The translations under genes and the position numbers were made by a program. From Flavobacterium tyrosinilyticum (lineage in GTDB: Bacteria; Bacteroidota; Bacteroidia; Flavobacteriales; Flavobacteriaceae), in the NCBI RefSeq assembly GCF_023656565.1, contig NZ_JAMOKG010000001.1, positions 378,456 through 442,455 on the forward strand: 64,000 nucleotides of DNA. Direction: 5' to 3'. Shown here in pieces: positions 14,778-23,205 of the stretch. The notes under the pieces are model-generated. The model had not been told where the DNA came from, did not search any database, and saw nothing but the letters and a program-made list of their open reading frames with translations. Each line of letters opens with the position of its first letter. The stretch's first letter is position 1.

Positions 14778-16043
14778 TTATTCTGTCCTTAATGCATCTA
14801 CGGGTTTCACATTGATGGCGGTCTGTGCCGGGATAAATCCAGCGAGCAAACCAGATCCGACCAATATAATTAATGCTACAAATACAACTCCTAAATCTAC
14901 AGTTGGATTGGCAAACATAGTATTTTGATCAGGAGGCATCGAATCTAGTACCATATTTAAAAGTGCTATAATTCCTGTTGCAACAGCAATTCCGAGCATA
15001 CCTGAAATAATGGTTAAAAATATTGACTCCGATAATATCTGCCCTCTAATTGCTCCAGGAGTTGCACCCAAGGCTCTTCTAATTCCGATTTCTTTTGTGC
15101 GTTCTTTAACCACAATTAGCATGATATTCGAAATTCCAATTACACCCGAAATCAAAACTAATGTTCCTACGAAATACGCAATTACTTTTAAGATATTAAA
15201 TAAGCTTTGTACTTTATTAAACTGCTCATACAAATCAAAATTTCCAACCGCTCTTTCATCTGTCGGATTTATAGAATGTAGTGCTTTTATAATCTCTAAA
15301 ATTTTAGGCTTTAAATCGGTTATAGAAGTTTCGTCTTTTGCCGTAAGCGCCATCCATCCCACTTTATCTCCATAATTAAAGGCTTGCTGAAAAGTTGTAA
15401 AAGGAATAAAAATATTTTTCTGTTCCTGTTCTGCATTTCCTCCCTGCTGTTTCGATTTATAAACTCCAACAACCATGAAATTAATGCTGTTAATTTTTAT
15501 ATAAGTTCCAACAGCTTCCTCTTCTTTACCATAAAGCTCACTGATAACTCCTTTACCAATTACGCAAACTTTTCTTCTCTGCTCAATATCCTGCTGATTT
15601 ACAAATCTTCCTTTAATAATATCCATCGGCTGTTGTTTAATCAGCTCTGGGTAATCTCCATAAATTGTAAATGCAGAAGTTTTTGTGCCTCTTACCACGT
15701 TATTTGTTCCGTTAAAATCCCCCAATTGATTTCTCGGAGAAACATATAATAAATCTGGTAGTGCTGCTTTTAAAGCTGTTACATCACTATTTCTAAAATC
15801 ATAACGTCTTGTTTTTGGTAAACCTTTATAAGCCTTAGAAGTAGTCTGGCTCCACATAAACATGGTATTGGTCGCGATTCCGTCAAAACCTTTTTTGATA
15901 CCATTTTCCAAACCATTACCTGCAGCAAGTAAAATCACCAAGATAAAAATACCCCAAAAAACACCAAAAGCCGTCAGGATAGTCCTGAAAGGATTGGCAG
16001 TTAAGGCCTGTAAAATCTCGTCCCAATTATCTTTTTTAAACAT
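14778..16043 (-). CDS. MacB-like ABC transporter permease (second of pair)
   Basis: The 421-residue protein has an N-terminal cytosolic helix with W-D-E-I-L-Q-A-L, TM1 (about 20-42), a large periplasmic MacB core domain (about 45-285) and three C-terminal FtsX-type helices (about 290-310, 340-365, 380-405). The conserved V-K-E-R-T-K-E-I-G-I-R-R-A-L-G-A-T-P cytosolic loop contacts the ATPase. No nucleotide-binding domain is fused, unlike E. coli MacB; the ATPase is separate at 17283. It follows the other permease with a 2-base gap and shares its whole architecture, so the pair may work as a heterodimer. Confidence 0.93.
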   Translation of the reverse strand: MFKKDNWDEILQALTANPFRTILTAFGVFWGIFILVILLAAGNGLENGIKKGFDGIATNTMFMWSQTTSKAYKGLPKTRRYDFRNSDVTALKAALPDLLYVSPRNQLGDFNGTNNVVRGTKTSAFTIYGDYPELIKQQPMDIIKGRFVNQQDIEQRRKVCVIGKGVISELYGKEEEAVGTYIKINSINFMVVGVYKSKQQGGNAEQEQKNIFIPFTTFQQAFNYGDKVGWMALTAKDETSITDLKPKILEIIKALHSINPTDERAVGNFDLYEQFNKVQSLFNILKVIAYFVGTLVLISGVIGISNIMLIVVKERTKEIGIRRALGATPGAIRGQILSESIFLTIISGMLGIAVATGIIALLNMVLDSMPPDQNTMFANPTVDLGVVFVALIILVGSGLLAGFIPAQTAINVKPVDALRTE

Positions 16044-16045
16044 AA

Positions 16046-17290
16046 TTATTCGTCTCTAAGTGCTACAATAGGTTTAATTTTGGCTGCTCTGTAGGCTGGA
16101 AAAAATCCTGCCATTGCTCCGGCAAAAACAAGTAATACCAAAGTAGTTAAAGCTACACTAAAATCTACTTCAGGATTTCTGAAATACTCGCTCTGAACCA
16201 TCGGACCAACGAACTCCAATAAAGCAAGACTGGCCAATAACCCCACAAAACCAGCAATGGTCGTAATGAAAATTGATTCATGAAGAATCATCGTGATAAT
16301 AGAAAAAGGTGAAGCTCCCAGAGCTTTTCTAATTCCGATTTCTTTTGTACGTTCTTTTACAATAATAAGCATGATATTACTAACTCCAACAACTCCTGCT
16401 ATAATGGTACAGATACCAACCCACCAGAAAAAGAGTCTGATATATAAATTTAAATCGTAAAACTGTTTAGCGTCTTTAACCGAATTATAAACTCCTACAC
16501 CTCCATCATCTTCGGGTGCCACTACGTTTTTACTTTTTAATAAGTTTTTTAAATCTTGGGTAAATTTTTCTGATTGAGCCAATGCTTCATCATAATCGCT
16601 TGTCTTTTTTAGGGTAAAAAACAAGTTGCTAATTTTATCGCCACCTCCAAATGTTTTCTGAACTGTAGTTAAAGGCAAATAAGCACGAGTCTCTTCTCTT
16701 TCTCCTCCTGGATCTGTAAAGACTCCAACTACTTTAAAGTTAATGTTGTTAATTAGGATTTCTTCTCCTATTGCTTCTTTATCTTTAAGCAAATCGGTTT
16801 TTAATTTCATTCCGATAACCGCCACTTTTGCATTACTTTCTAAATCCTTTGCGTTTACATAACGGCCTTGAACTATGGTTAAATTCTCGATTCCGCCATA
16901 ATCTGGATTTACTCCTCTAAATTGATAATTACCAGATTCTTTGCCATAAGCAAAAGACTGCCCCCAGTAATTGTTTGTTGAAGCTCTCAAATCTAATTTA
17001 TCTTCGAATTTCTGTACCGATTGATTGTAATCGCTATTGCGAAATTGAATTTGCCTTCCTGGGTTTAATCCCTTATATTCTTTAGTGGTCGTTCCAGACC
17101 AAACCTCTATAATTCCAGCTGCATCACGTTCGAATTGTTTTTCAATTCCGTTCTGAAGACCTTTTCCTGCACCAAGCAAGATTACCAAAATAAAGATCCC
17201 CGAAGCCACAGAGACTCCCGTTAAGAATGTTCTTAAACGGTTTTTAGAAATGGCTTCAAATATTTCCTGCCAACGTTCAATATTAAACAT
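16046..17290 (-). CDS. MacB-like ABC transporter permease (first of pair)
   Basis: The 414-residue protein has TM1 at about 20-42, a periplasmic MacB core domain to about 280 and three FtsX helices. The loop V-K-E-R-T-K-E-I-G-I-R-K-A-L-G-A-S-P is almost identical to that of the neighbouring permease, while the periplasmic domains differ, as expected of an old duplication with divided roles. The start overlaps the ATPase stop by 8 bases. Substrate is unknown; MacB-type systems move peptides, macrolides, siderophores or lipoproteins by mechanotransmission rather than through a membrane pore. Confidence 0.93.
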   Translation of the reverse strand: MFNIERWQEIFEAISKNRLRTFLTGVSVASGIFILVILLGAGKGLQNGIEKQFERDAAGIIEVWSGTTTKEYKGLNPGRQIQFRNSDYNQSVQKFEDKLDLRASTNNYWGQSFAYGKESGNYQFRGVNPDYGGIENLTIVQGRYVNAKDLESNAKVAVIGMKLKTDLLKDKEAIGEEILINNINFKVVGVFTDPGGEREETRAYLPLTTVQKTFGGGDKISNLFFTLKKTSDYDEALAQSEKFTQDLKNLLKSKNVVAPEDDGGVGVYNSVKDAKQFYDLNLYIRLFFWWVGICTIIAGVVGVSNIMLIIVKERTKEIGIRKALGASPFSIITMILHESIFITTIAGFVGLLASLALLEFVGPMVQSEYFRNPEVDFSVALTTLVLLVFAGAMAGFFPAYRAAKIKPIVALRDE

Positions 17291-17984
17291 AAGACGAAGC
17301 TCTAACTTGTTCTACTCTTTTATCATCGATAATTAATCCATCTTTTAGGACTACATTTCTTTTGCACATTGCCGCAATATCGGGTTCGTGTGTCACAATC
17401 AAAATTGTTTTTCCCTCGTCATTGATTCCTTGAATAAGCTCCATAACTTCATAAGACGTTTTGGTGTCAAGAGCCCCCGTTGGTTCATCGGCAAGTAACA
17501 CTTTGGGATTTGAAGCTAATGCTCTCGCAATAGCAACACGCTGTTTTTGACCTCCAGAAAGTTCATTTGGCAAGTGGTTAACATGAGAACCCAAACCTAC
17601 TTTCTCCAAATACTTCATTGCAATCTCGTAACGTTCCTTCCTTTTAACGCCTTGATAATACAATGGCATCGCTACATTGTCTAATGCTGTTTTGTAATTT
17701 ATTAAGTTAAAAGACTGAAAGACAAAACCTAAAAATTTGTTACGATATTTTGAAGCAATTGTTTCGTTTAATTTCTTAATTGGTGTTTTGTCTAAAATAT
17801 AACTTCCTGAATCGGCTTCATCCAAAATTCCTAAAATGTTAAGAAGTGTTGATTTACCTGAACCAGACGATCCCATGATTGCAACCAATTCTCCTTCCTC
17901 TATATTAAAATTAATTCCCTTTAATACATGTAATTGCGAACTTCCCATTTTATAGGATTTGTGTAAATCTTTAATTTCAATCAT
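17283..17984 (-). CDS. ABC transporter ATP-binding protein (MacB/LolD type)
   Basis: From the ATG at 17984 the product has 233 residues (M-I-E-I-K-D-L-H-K-S-Y-K). An in-frame TTG at 18008 would add eight residues but the ATG fits family starts better. It shows Walker A (M-G-S-S-G-S-G-K-S-T), Q-loop (F-V-F-Q-S-F-N-L), ABC signature (L-S-G-G-Q-K-Q-R-V-A-I-A-R-A), Walker B (V-L-L-A-D-E-P-T-G-A-L-D) and the H-loop (V-T-H-E). It is the engine for the two permeases that follow and the first gene of the efflux operon. No TAnnTTTG element was found upstream. Confidence 0.95.
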   Translation of the reverse strand: MIEIKDLHKSYKMGSSQLHVLKGINFNIEEGELVAIMGSSGSGKSTLLNILGILDEADSGSYILDKTPIKKLNETIASKYRNKFLGFVFQSFNLINYKTALDNVAMPLYYQGVKRKERYEIAMKYLEKVGLGSHVNHLPNELSGGQKQRVAIARALASNPKVLLADEPTGALDTKTSYEVMELIQGINDEGKTILIVTHEPDIAAMCKRNVVLKDGLIIDDKRVEQVRASSYV

Positions 17985-18162
17985 GGTATTGTTAAATTTT
18001 TTAGACAATAATAACGTATTTATTAAGTAATTTATGATAATAAAAAGTTAATAATTATGTTACCTATTTTCTATTAGACTACCTTTTTGAGTTATTGTTA
18101 CACTTTTTTCAGAAAATATGATTGTTTTTGTAATTTTACCTTGTCTAAAAATTCATATTAAA

Positions 18163-19569
18163 ATGAAGCTTACTTCTATTATTACAATGTTTTCGGTGCT
18201 TGCCGTATTAACAAGCTGTTCTTCAACTTCAAAATTAGAAACATTAAAACCCGAACCCGACGATGCCAGTCCGCTAGTTTATGACAGCAGCCCATCCTTT
18301 ATTAACCTTCCGATTACGATCAAATTAAGTGATATCGAAAATCAGACAAACACGCTCCTTAACGGATTGATTTATGAGGACAACAACATCCAAGATGATG
18401 ATATTGAAATGAAAATCTGGAAACAGGCTCCAATCAAAATTCAAAATGATCCTTCAAATCCGAACAAAAGAATTAGAACGATTTTACCGCTTAAAGCGAA
18501 TATCAAATATCGAATCGGAACAAAAAAAATGGGGATAGAGCTCTACGACGTTAGAGAATTTAACCTAAACGGAGTGATAACTTTATCTAGCGAAACCACT
18601 CTTACCAATTGGAAACTAACAACAAAAACAGAGTTCAAGTCTCTTAATTGGAACGAAAGCCCAACAATGACTGTATTTGGCAAAAACATGCCGATTACTT
18701 ATTTAATAAATCCAGCTATTTCTATTTTTAAAACCCAACTGGAAAAGGAAATTGATGGAGCAATTGAAAAATCAATGGATTTTAAACCAAACGTTCTTCA
18801 GGCTGTTGAAAAAATTTCTACTCCTTTTCAAATGAGTGATACATATGAAAGCTGGCTGCGAATTGTTCCAATTGAAATTTACTCTACAAATGCAAAACTG
18901 AAAAACGATTCTTTCTTGCTCGATATGGGAATGAAATGCAATATGGAAACCATCGTTGGAAAACAGCCAGAATCAAAATATAATGCTAGCAAAATTGCTC
19001 TAAAACCTGTTGCTAAAATCCCAAATCAGATTTCTGCTAATATTGCTGCCATTTCGAGTTATGTAGATGCATCCAAGATTATGACCAAAAATTTTGCAGG
19101 TCAGGAGTTTGGTTCTGGAAGCAAAAAAGTAACCGTAAAAAATGTTTCCATTTGGCATAAAGACGGAAAAATGGTCATTGCTTTAGACATTTTAGGTTCT
19201 ATAAACGGAACCATTTATTTAAATGGATTTCCTTCATACAATGCACAAACAAAAGAGATTTATTTTGAAAAGCTGGATTATGTCTTGGACACCAAAAGCA
19301 AATTGATGCGTACCGCAAACTGGCTTGCGCAAGGATATATACTTAGAAAAATGGAAGAAAGCTGCCGTTATTCTATTCAACCGAATTTGGAAGAAGGCAA
19401 AAAAAGTATGGCGGGTTACTTAAAGAACTATTCACCGATGCCTGGAGTATTTGTTAACGGAAAAATGGAAGACATTCAGTTTGATAAAATACAGTTGACC
19501 AATCAAGCCATTATAGCCTTCATCAAAATAAACGGAACGGTAAATGTCTCCGTAAACGGACTTAAATAA
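18163..19569 (+). CDS. DUF4403 family lipoprotein
   Basis: The ATG at 18163 gives 468 residues and a clean lipoprotein signal (M-K-L-T-S-I ... A-V-L-T-S-C, Cys near 18). The frame opens 15 codons earlier but that would bury the signal, so the later start is chosen. The body is a long beta-rich protein with I-N-L-P-I-T-I-K-L-S-D-I-E and a tandem two-part layout, which I recognise as DUF4403, a Bacteroidota family with no established function. Structural kinship with lipid-binding TULIP/BPI-like folds has been suggested for similar families, but I cannot verify it here. It is a single gene between divergent and converging neighbours, ending in a shared bidirectional terminator. Confidence 0.8.
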   Translation: MKLTSIITMFSVLAVLTSCSSTSKLETLKPEPDDASPLVYDSSPSFINLPITIKLSDIENQTNTLLNGLIYEDNNIQDDDIEMKIWKQAPIKIQNDPSNPNKRIRTILPLKANIKYRIGTKKMGIELYDVREFNLNGVITLSSETTLTNWKLTTKTEFKSLNWNESPTMTVFGKNMPITYLINPAISIFKTQLEKEIDGAIEKSMDFKPNVLQAVEKISTPFQMSDTYESWLRIVPIEIYSTNAKLKNDSFLLDMGMKCNMETIVGKQPESKYNASKIALKPVAKIPNQISANIAAISSYVDASKIMTKNFAGQEFGSGSKKVTVKNVSIWHKDGKMVIALDILGSINGTIYLNGFPSYNAQTKEIYFEKLDYVLDTKSKLMRTANWLAQGYILRKMEESCRYSIQPNLEEGKKSMAGYLKNYSPMPGVFVNGKMEDIQFDKIQLTNQAIIAFIKINGTVNVSVNGLK

Positions 19570-19572
19570 AAA

Positions 19573-19606
19573 CAAAAAAAGCAGTGTAAAATTACACTGC
19601 TTTTTT
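19573..19606. terminator. Bidirectional terminator shared by converging genes
   Basis: GCAGTGTAA (19581-19589), two-base loop, TTACACTGC (19592-19600), flanked by A-runs on the left and T-runs on the right. The right arm begins with the stop codon of the converging 87-residue membrane protein gene, so the terminator is built into its coding end. Confidence 0.85.
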
Positions 19607-19855
19607 CTTTTTAGAATACATTCGATAAATCAAATATCCAATTATTAATACAAGCAAATAAGGAATTACCATTAAGTAAACAATTCCATCATTTACAGCT
19701 TCAGCCTTTTTGATATTAGAATCTCCTCCTAAAGCCGCACGGCACATTGCACATTGTGCATTAGCAGAAATTCCAATAAAGAAAAAACAAATTCCAAAAA
19801 ACAGAGCTTGAAATTTGAATTTCACGGTTTGAATATTATTTTTTCTAGTGTACAT
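19592..19855 (-). CDS. Small membrane protein with CxxC, last gene of SCO cluster
   Basis: The 87-residue protein has an N-terminal signal or membrane helix (about 13-33, ending S-A-N-A-Q), then C-A-M-C-R-A-A-L-G at the start of the mature part, a conserved-looking A-V-N-D-G-I-V-Y-L-M-V-I-P-Y and a second membrane helix (about 58-80) with a Lys-rich tail. I recognise similar small proteins after DUF420 and SCO genes in flavobacteria but know no function. The exported CxxC next to copper-delivery genes suggests redox or metal binding. The start overlaps the DUF420 gene end by 11 bases, so it is translationally linked. Confidence 0.75.
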   Translation of the reverse strand: MYTRKNNIQTVKFKFQALFFGICFFFIGISANAQCAMCRAALGGDSNIKKAEAVNDGIVYLMVIPYLLVLIIGYLIYRMYSKKKKAV

Positions 19856-20387
19856 AATATGGAGAAATCATTAAGTAAACCACTACTCCCGTTACTGCTA
19901 CATATAACCAAAGGGGGAAAGTGATTCTAGCTATTTTTCTATGTCTGTCAAAACGTTTTGCAAGCGCTCTTACATAAGTAATCAAAACAAGTGGAATAAT
20001 AGCAATTGACAATAAAATATGCGTTACAAGAATAAAGAAATACACATAACGCAATACTCCTTCTCCTCCATATTTTGTAGAATCCGAAGTCATATGATAT
20101 GCTACATACATAACCAAAAATGCAACAGACAATGCAATAGCAAAAGTCATTAATCTTTCGTGTAATTTTTGGTTTCCTTTCTTAATTGCCATAACAGCCA
20201 AAACTAACACAACAGCAGTAATACCATTTGTAGTTGCATAAATTGGAGGTAAAAAAGATAAAGGCTCTACATTGAAACCAAAATCTTTTAATTTAACACC
20301 AAATAAAATTGCCACGACAACTGGAATTACAATTGAAACCGCAATAATAAACTTGTTATATTTTTTCTCTAAAGTATTATCTTCCAT
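19845..20387 (-). CDS. DUF420 family membrane protein (CtaM-like)
   Basis: The 180-residue protein has five predicted transmembrane helices (about 12-30, 45-65, 78-97, 115-140, 150-172). Histidines and charged residues near helix ends (L-H-E-R-L-M, Y-H-M-T-S-D, T-H-I-L-L-S, R-F-D-R-H-R-K-I-A-R) are typical of DUF420. The family occurs beside cytochrome oxidase genes; the Gram-positive member CtaM is needed for heme-copper oxidase assembly. The position, 2 bases after the SCO gene, fits a role in oxidase assembly in the inner membrane. Confidence 0.9.
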   Translation of the reverse strand: MEDNTLEKKYNKFIIAVSIVIPVVVAILFGVKLKDFGFNVEPLSFLPPIYATTNGITAVVLVLAVMAIKKGNQKLHERLMTFAIALSVAFLVMYVAYHMTSDSTKYGGEGVLRYVYFFILVTHILLSIAIIPLVLITYVRALAKRFDRHRKIARITFPLWLYVAVTGVVVYLMISPYYVH

Positions 20388-20389
20388 TT

Positions 20390-21076
20390 TTATTCTTCTA
20401 ATAAAATTTTAATGTCTTGCTGAATATCTCTAACTCCTTTTTTATCTAAACCATCGTAGTATATACTTGGATTTCCGAATTCGTCTTTTCTGCATCTAAT
20501 GTTTCCGTCTTTGTCAATTAGAGCAAACAAACCAGAATGCTCAAATCCGCCGCTTACTTTATCATTTTCTCCTGCATAAAGATTAAATCCTTTATTAGAC
20601 AAATCCATAATTACGTTTCTGTCTCCAGTTAAGAAATTCCAGTTTGAAGATTTTACACCTAACAATTTAGCATGGTCTTTCAAAACTTGTGGAGTATCGT
20701 GTTTCGGATCGATCGTAATAGAAACAATTCCAAAGTTTGGGTTTCCAAAAAAAGTCTTTTCAATCTCCAGCATACTCATATTCATCTTTGGACAAATTGA
20801 AGGACAAGTTGTAAAGAAGAATTCCAAAACATATACTTTTCCTTTATACGTTTCATTAGAAACCTTTACGTTATCTTGATTCGTCAATTCGAATTTTGGA
20901 GCTGGCCCAATTGTCAAAAGCTTAGCATCTTTTGAAGATTTAGCCTCTACATTGTCCAAACGGTTTCCTTTTACAACGTCACCGTTTTTAACTCGATCGA
21001 CAATTTTAGGAATGGCATAAATCCCGAAGATTAGAATCACAAAAGAGATTCCGATATATGATTTGTTCTTAAACAT
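20390..21076 (-). CDS. SCO family copper chaperone for cytochrome oxidase
   Basis: The 228-residue protein has an N-terminal membrane anchor (about 5-24) and a thioredoxin-like periplasmic domain. It has the copper-binding C-P-S-I-C-P (Cys91, Cys95) in F-F-F-T-T-C-P-S-I-C-P-K-M and the distal His in G-G-F-E-H-S-G. These three ligands define active SCO1/SenC proteins, which load copper into the CuA site of COX II. It is preceded by a SCO-like paralogue lacking the cysteines and followed by DUF420. Confidence 0.95.
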   Translation of the reverse strand: MFKNKSYIGISFVILIFGIYAIPKIVDRVKNGDVVKGNRLDNVEAKSSKDAKLLTIGPAPKFELTNQDNVKVSNETYKGKVYVLEFFFTTCPSICPKMNMSMLEIEKTFFGNPNFGIVSITIDPKHDTPQVLKDHAKLLGVKSSNWNFLTGDRNVIMDLSNKGFNLYAGENDKVSGGFEHSGLFALIDKDGNIRCRKDEFGNPSIYYDGLDKKGVRDIQQDIKILLEE

Positions 21077-21089
21077 TATAAATGATTTT

Positions 21090-21731
21090 TTAAAGTTGCT
21101 TTGTAGCGTTATGATTCTTCTTTAAAGCTGCGCGATATTCGTAAAGAATAATCTTGAAGTCATCAAGCATTTCATTACTCAACTCAGACGGATGAAAAGT
21201 ATCGTAACCTTCTTTATATTCTTTCTGATCTTTTCTACCTCTCAAATTACGTTCTTTATCGATAATATAAACATTAGAAGTTCCAAGGTTTTCATTTAGT
21301 TTTTCTTTTAAATGCAATCCGTCATAAAATTTCTGGATTTCTTCTTTTGAAGCAAAAACAAAATTCCAATTCTTAACATCTGTAAAAGGAGATAATGCAT
21401 CAACAATTTTTTGAGCTTCTTTTTCAGTTCCTGTTGGACACAGCACTACAAACTGAAGATCTTCAAAACCGTTATAACGTTTGTAAATCTTTTCATTTAG
21501 ATTAAAATAATTACCTCTATTTTCTAAAATATTTGTACCAGCAAAACCTAGCACGGTAATCTTTTTATCAAGGGAGATTTTTTTTCCGTTTAATGAATTC
21601 CAATTTCCAAAGTCGGTCACTTTTGGCGTTATTACAGGAAGTGTTGTAAAACTATTTACACCGGAAGCGAAAAACAAATACGCTACAATTGGCAATACAA
21701 AAAGTACAAAGAGAACTATATTTTTTTTCAT
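21090..21731 (-). CDS. SCO-like thioredoxin-fold membrane protein without CxxxC
   Basis: The 213-residue protein has an N-terminal membrane anchor (about 5-24) and then a domain whose layout follows SCO/thioredoxin proteins (K-I-T-V-L-G-F-A-G-T-N-I-L-E-N-R-G ... V-V-L-C-P-T-G ... S-N-V-Y-I-I-D-K-E-R-N-L-R-G-R-K-D). The R-G-R-K-D motif parallels R-C-R-K-D of the neighbouring SCO. Where SCO has C-x-x-x-C this protein has T-N-I-L-E-N, so copper binding or thiol chemistry of the SCO kind is not expected. It lies 13 bases upstream of the true SCO gene and may be an inactive partner in oxidase assembly. The homology is inferred by eye. Confidence 0.7.
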   Translation of the reverse strand: MKKNIVLFVLFVLPIVAYLFFASGVNSFTTLPVITPKVTDFGNWNSLNGKKISLDKKITVLGFAGTNILENRGNYFNLNEKIYKRYNGFEDLQFVVLCPTGTEKEAQKIVDALSPFTDVKNWNFVFASKEEIQKFYDGLHLKEKLNENLGTSNVYIIDKERNLRGRKDQKEYKEGYDTFHPSELSNEMLDDFKIILYEYRAALKKNHNATKQL

Positions 21732-21756
21732 TGTATAACGGAGAATTATTGAGGTA

Positions 21757-21764
21757 CAAAAATA
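21757..21764 (-). promoter_or_regulatory. Bacteroidota -7 promoter element TATTTTTG
   Basis: The minus strand reads TATTTTTG (TAnnTTTG) 25 bases before the SCO-like gene, immediately after the terminator of the COX operon and overlapping its T-run. It would drive the four-gene SCO cluster. Confidence 0.45.
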
Positions 21765-21789
21765 AAAAAAGCTCCGTAAATCGGAGCTT
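21763..21789 (-). terminator. Intrinsic terminator after COX IV gene
   Basis: On the minus strand AAGCTCCG, loop ATTTA, CGGAGCTT, then a T-run. The plus-strand arms are 21769-21776 and 21782-21789. It lies 21 bases after the end of the COX IV gene and separates the oxidase subunit genes from the SCO cluster. Confidence 0.85.
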
Positions 21790-21809
21790 CTTTTCGAATT
21801 AATATCATG

Positions 21810-22160
21810 TTAAAAATTCCATTTAATAGTAGAATCTTTAAAAACCCCATAAATATAATGTCCTTCTGTCAATAGAATAAACAATAAATATAAAACTAGG
21901 AAGATAACAGGAGAAACTACAGACCATCTAAGGCTGCTTTTTTCACCTTCCATGTGCATAAATGCCCATACAATATAATATGCTTTGAAAATTGTAAGGA
22001 TATAGAAAATCCAGTTTAACAAATTCAAACCAACGAAATGAGTAAATTCTAATGATGCAGGTTTGTAGATACCCAAAATAACTTCAACTGTAGTTACTAC
22101 TGAAAGTAATGCGAAAACAAACCAGATTCTTTTTGTATTTGATACGTGCTCGTGTGACAT
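21810..22160 (-). CDS. Cytochrome c oxidase subunit IV family protein
   Basis: The 116-residue protein has three transmembrane helices (about 10-30, 42-65, 80-102), beginning M-S-H-E-H-V-S-N-T-K-R-I-W and carrying K-A-Y-Y-I-V-W-A-F-M-H-M-E-G-E near the second helix end, the typical signature of bacterial COX IV (CtaF/CyoD-like). It is a non-catalytic inner-membrane oxidase subunit and lies 19 bases after the COX III gene, forming part of the same transcript. Confidence 0.92.
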   Translation of the reverse strand: MSHEHVSNTKRIWFVFALLSVVTTVEVILGIYKPASLEFTHFVGLNLLNWIFYILTIFKAYYIVWAFMHMEGEKSSLRWSVVSPVIFLVLYLLFILLTEGHYIYGVFKDSTIKWNF

Positions 22161-22179
22161 AATAATGAAATGCTAAAAA

Positions 22180-23163
22180 TTAAACTAGGTAGAAAACTGT
22201 AAATACAAATACCCAAACTAAATCTACGAAGTGCCAGTATAAACCAACTTTTTCTACCATTTCGTAGCTTCTTCTCTTCTCGTAAGTACCTAATAATACA
22301 TTAAAGAAAATAATGATATTGATGATAACTCCAGAGAATACGTGGAATCCGTGGAAACCTGTAATAAAGAAGAAGAAATCAGCAAATAATTTATTACCGT
22401 ACTCGTTTCTGATCAAGTTAGCACCTTCTACTACATACTTAGCTGTTGCTAAATGTTTTTCAGATTCTTCTCTTGACAAGATTGTCTTTTTCTTTTTATC
22501 TGTAAGTTTTTCTGTTCTGATTAAAACTTCAGGGTGTGCTTTAAAACCAGCCTGAACTTCAGCAACTGTGTAAGTCGGTAGAGACTGAGCATCTTCCATA
22601 AACCAAGTTGAGTGGCTTCTTGTTAAAGCTTCTCTTTGTTCTGGCAATTTAACAGCAAAATCAGCTAAAGCTACTCTTTTACCATCTTTATCCACAAACT
22701 GAAGCAAACTACCTCCAGCAGTTTCAACTGCACCATATTCTCCTTTAATGAAGTTTTTCCATTCCCAAGCTTGAGAACCAACGAAAATTAAACCTCCAAT
22801 AATAGTTAAGAACATGTAAACAGCAACTTTTGTCTTTTTCAATTGGTGTCCTGCATCAACAGCTAATACCATTGTTACAGAAGAAAAGATCAAAATAAAA
22901 GTCATTAATGCTACATAATACATTGGAGCCGCAACACCATGCATAAATGGGAAGTGAGTAAACACTTCATCAGCCAAAGGCCAAGTTTCAATAAATTTGA
23001 ATCTAGAAAAACCATAAGCTCCTAGAAATCCAGAGAATGTTAAGGCATCTGATACGATAAAAAACCACATCATCATTTTACCATAACTTGCTCCTAAAGG
23101 CTCATTGTGACCGCCTCCCCAAGTTTTTTCGTCGTTGTTTGCAGTAGTAACTGTCGCTCCCAT
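22180..23163 (-). CDS. Cytochrome c oxidase subunit III with large internal insertion
   Basis: The 327-residue protein has the COX III pattern of transmembrane helices, with M-M-M-W-F-F-I-V-S-D-A-L-T-F near the start, G-F-H-G-F-H-V-F-S-G and a C-terminal L-Y-W-H-F-V-D-L-V-W-V-F-V-F-T-V-F-Y. Between helices, residues about 140-250 form a hydrophilic insertion rich in E, K and A that ordinary COX III lacks. The expected site of action is the inner membrane, stabilising the COX I catalytic subunit. A shorter COX III paralogue lies directly upstream. A TAAATTTG element in the 42-base gap suggests an internal promoter. Confidence 0.93.
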   Translation of the reverse strand: MGATVTTANNDEKTWGGGHNEPLGASYGKMMMWFFIVSDALTFSGFLGAYGFSRFKFIETWPLADEVFTHFPFMHGVAAPMYYVALMTFILIFSSVTMVLAVDAGHQLKKTKVAVYMFLTIIGGLIFVGSQAWEWKNFIKGEYGAVETAGGSLLQFVDKDGKRVALADFAVKLPEQREALTRSHSTWFMEDAQSLPTYTVAEVQAGFKAHPEVLIRTEKLTDKKKKTILSREESEKHLATAKYVVEGANLIRNEYGNKLFADFFFFITGFHGFHVFSGVIINIIIFFNVLLGTYEKRRSYEMVEKVGLYWHFVDLVWVFVFTVFYLV

Positions 23164-23187
23164 AAAAGATATTCGTTAAAAAGTTCC

Positions 23188-23195
23188 CAAATTTA
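23188..23195 (-). promoter_or_regulatory. Bacteroidota -7 promoter element TAAATTTG
   Basis: The minus strand reads TAAATTTG 24 bases before the 327-residue COX III start, in the short gap after the preceding COX III gene. It would allow transcription of COX III and COX IV without cyoE. Confidence 0.45.
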
Positions 23196-23205
23196 CGTTT
23201 TTTTC

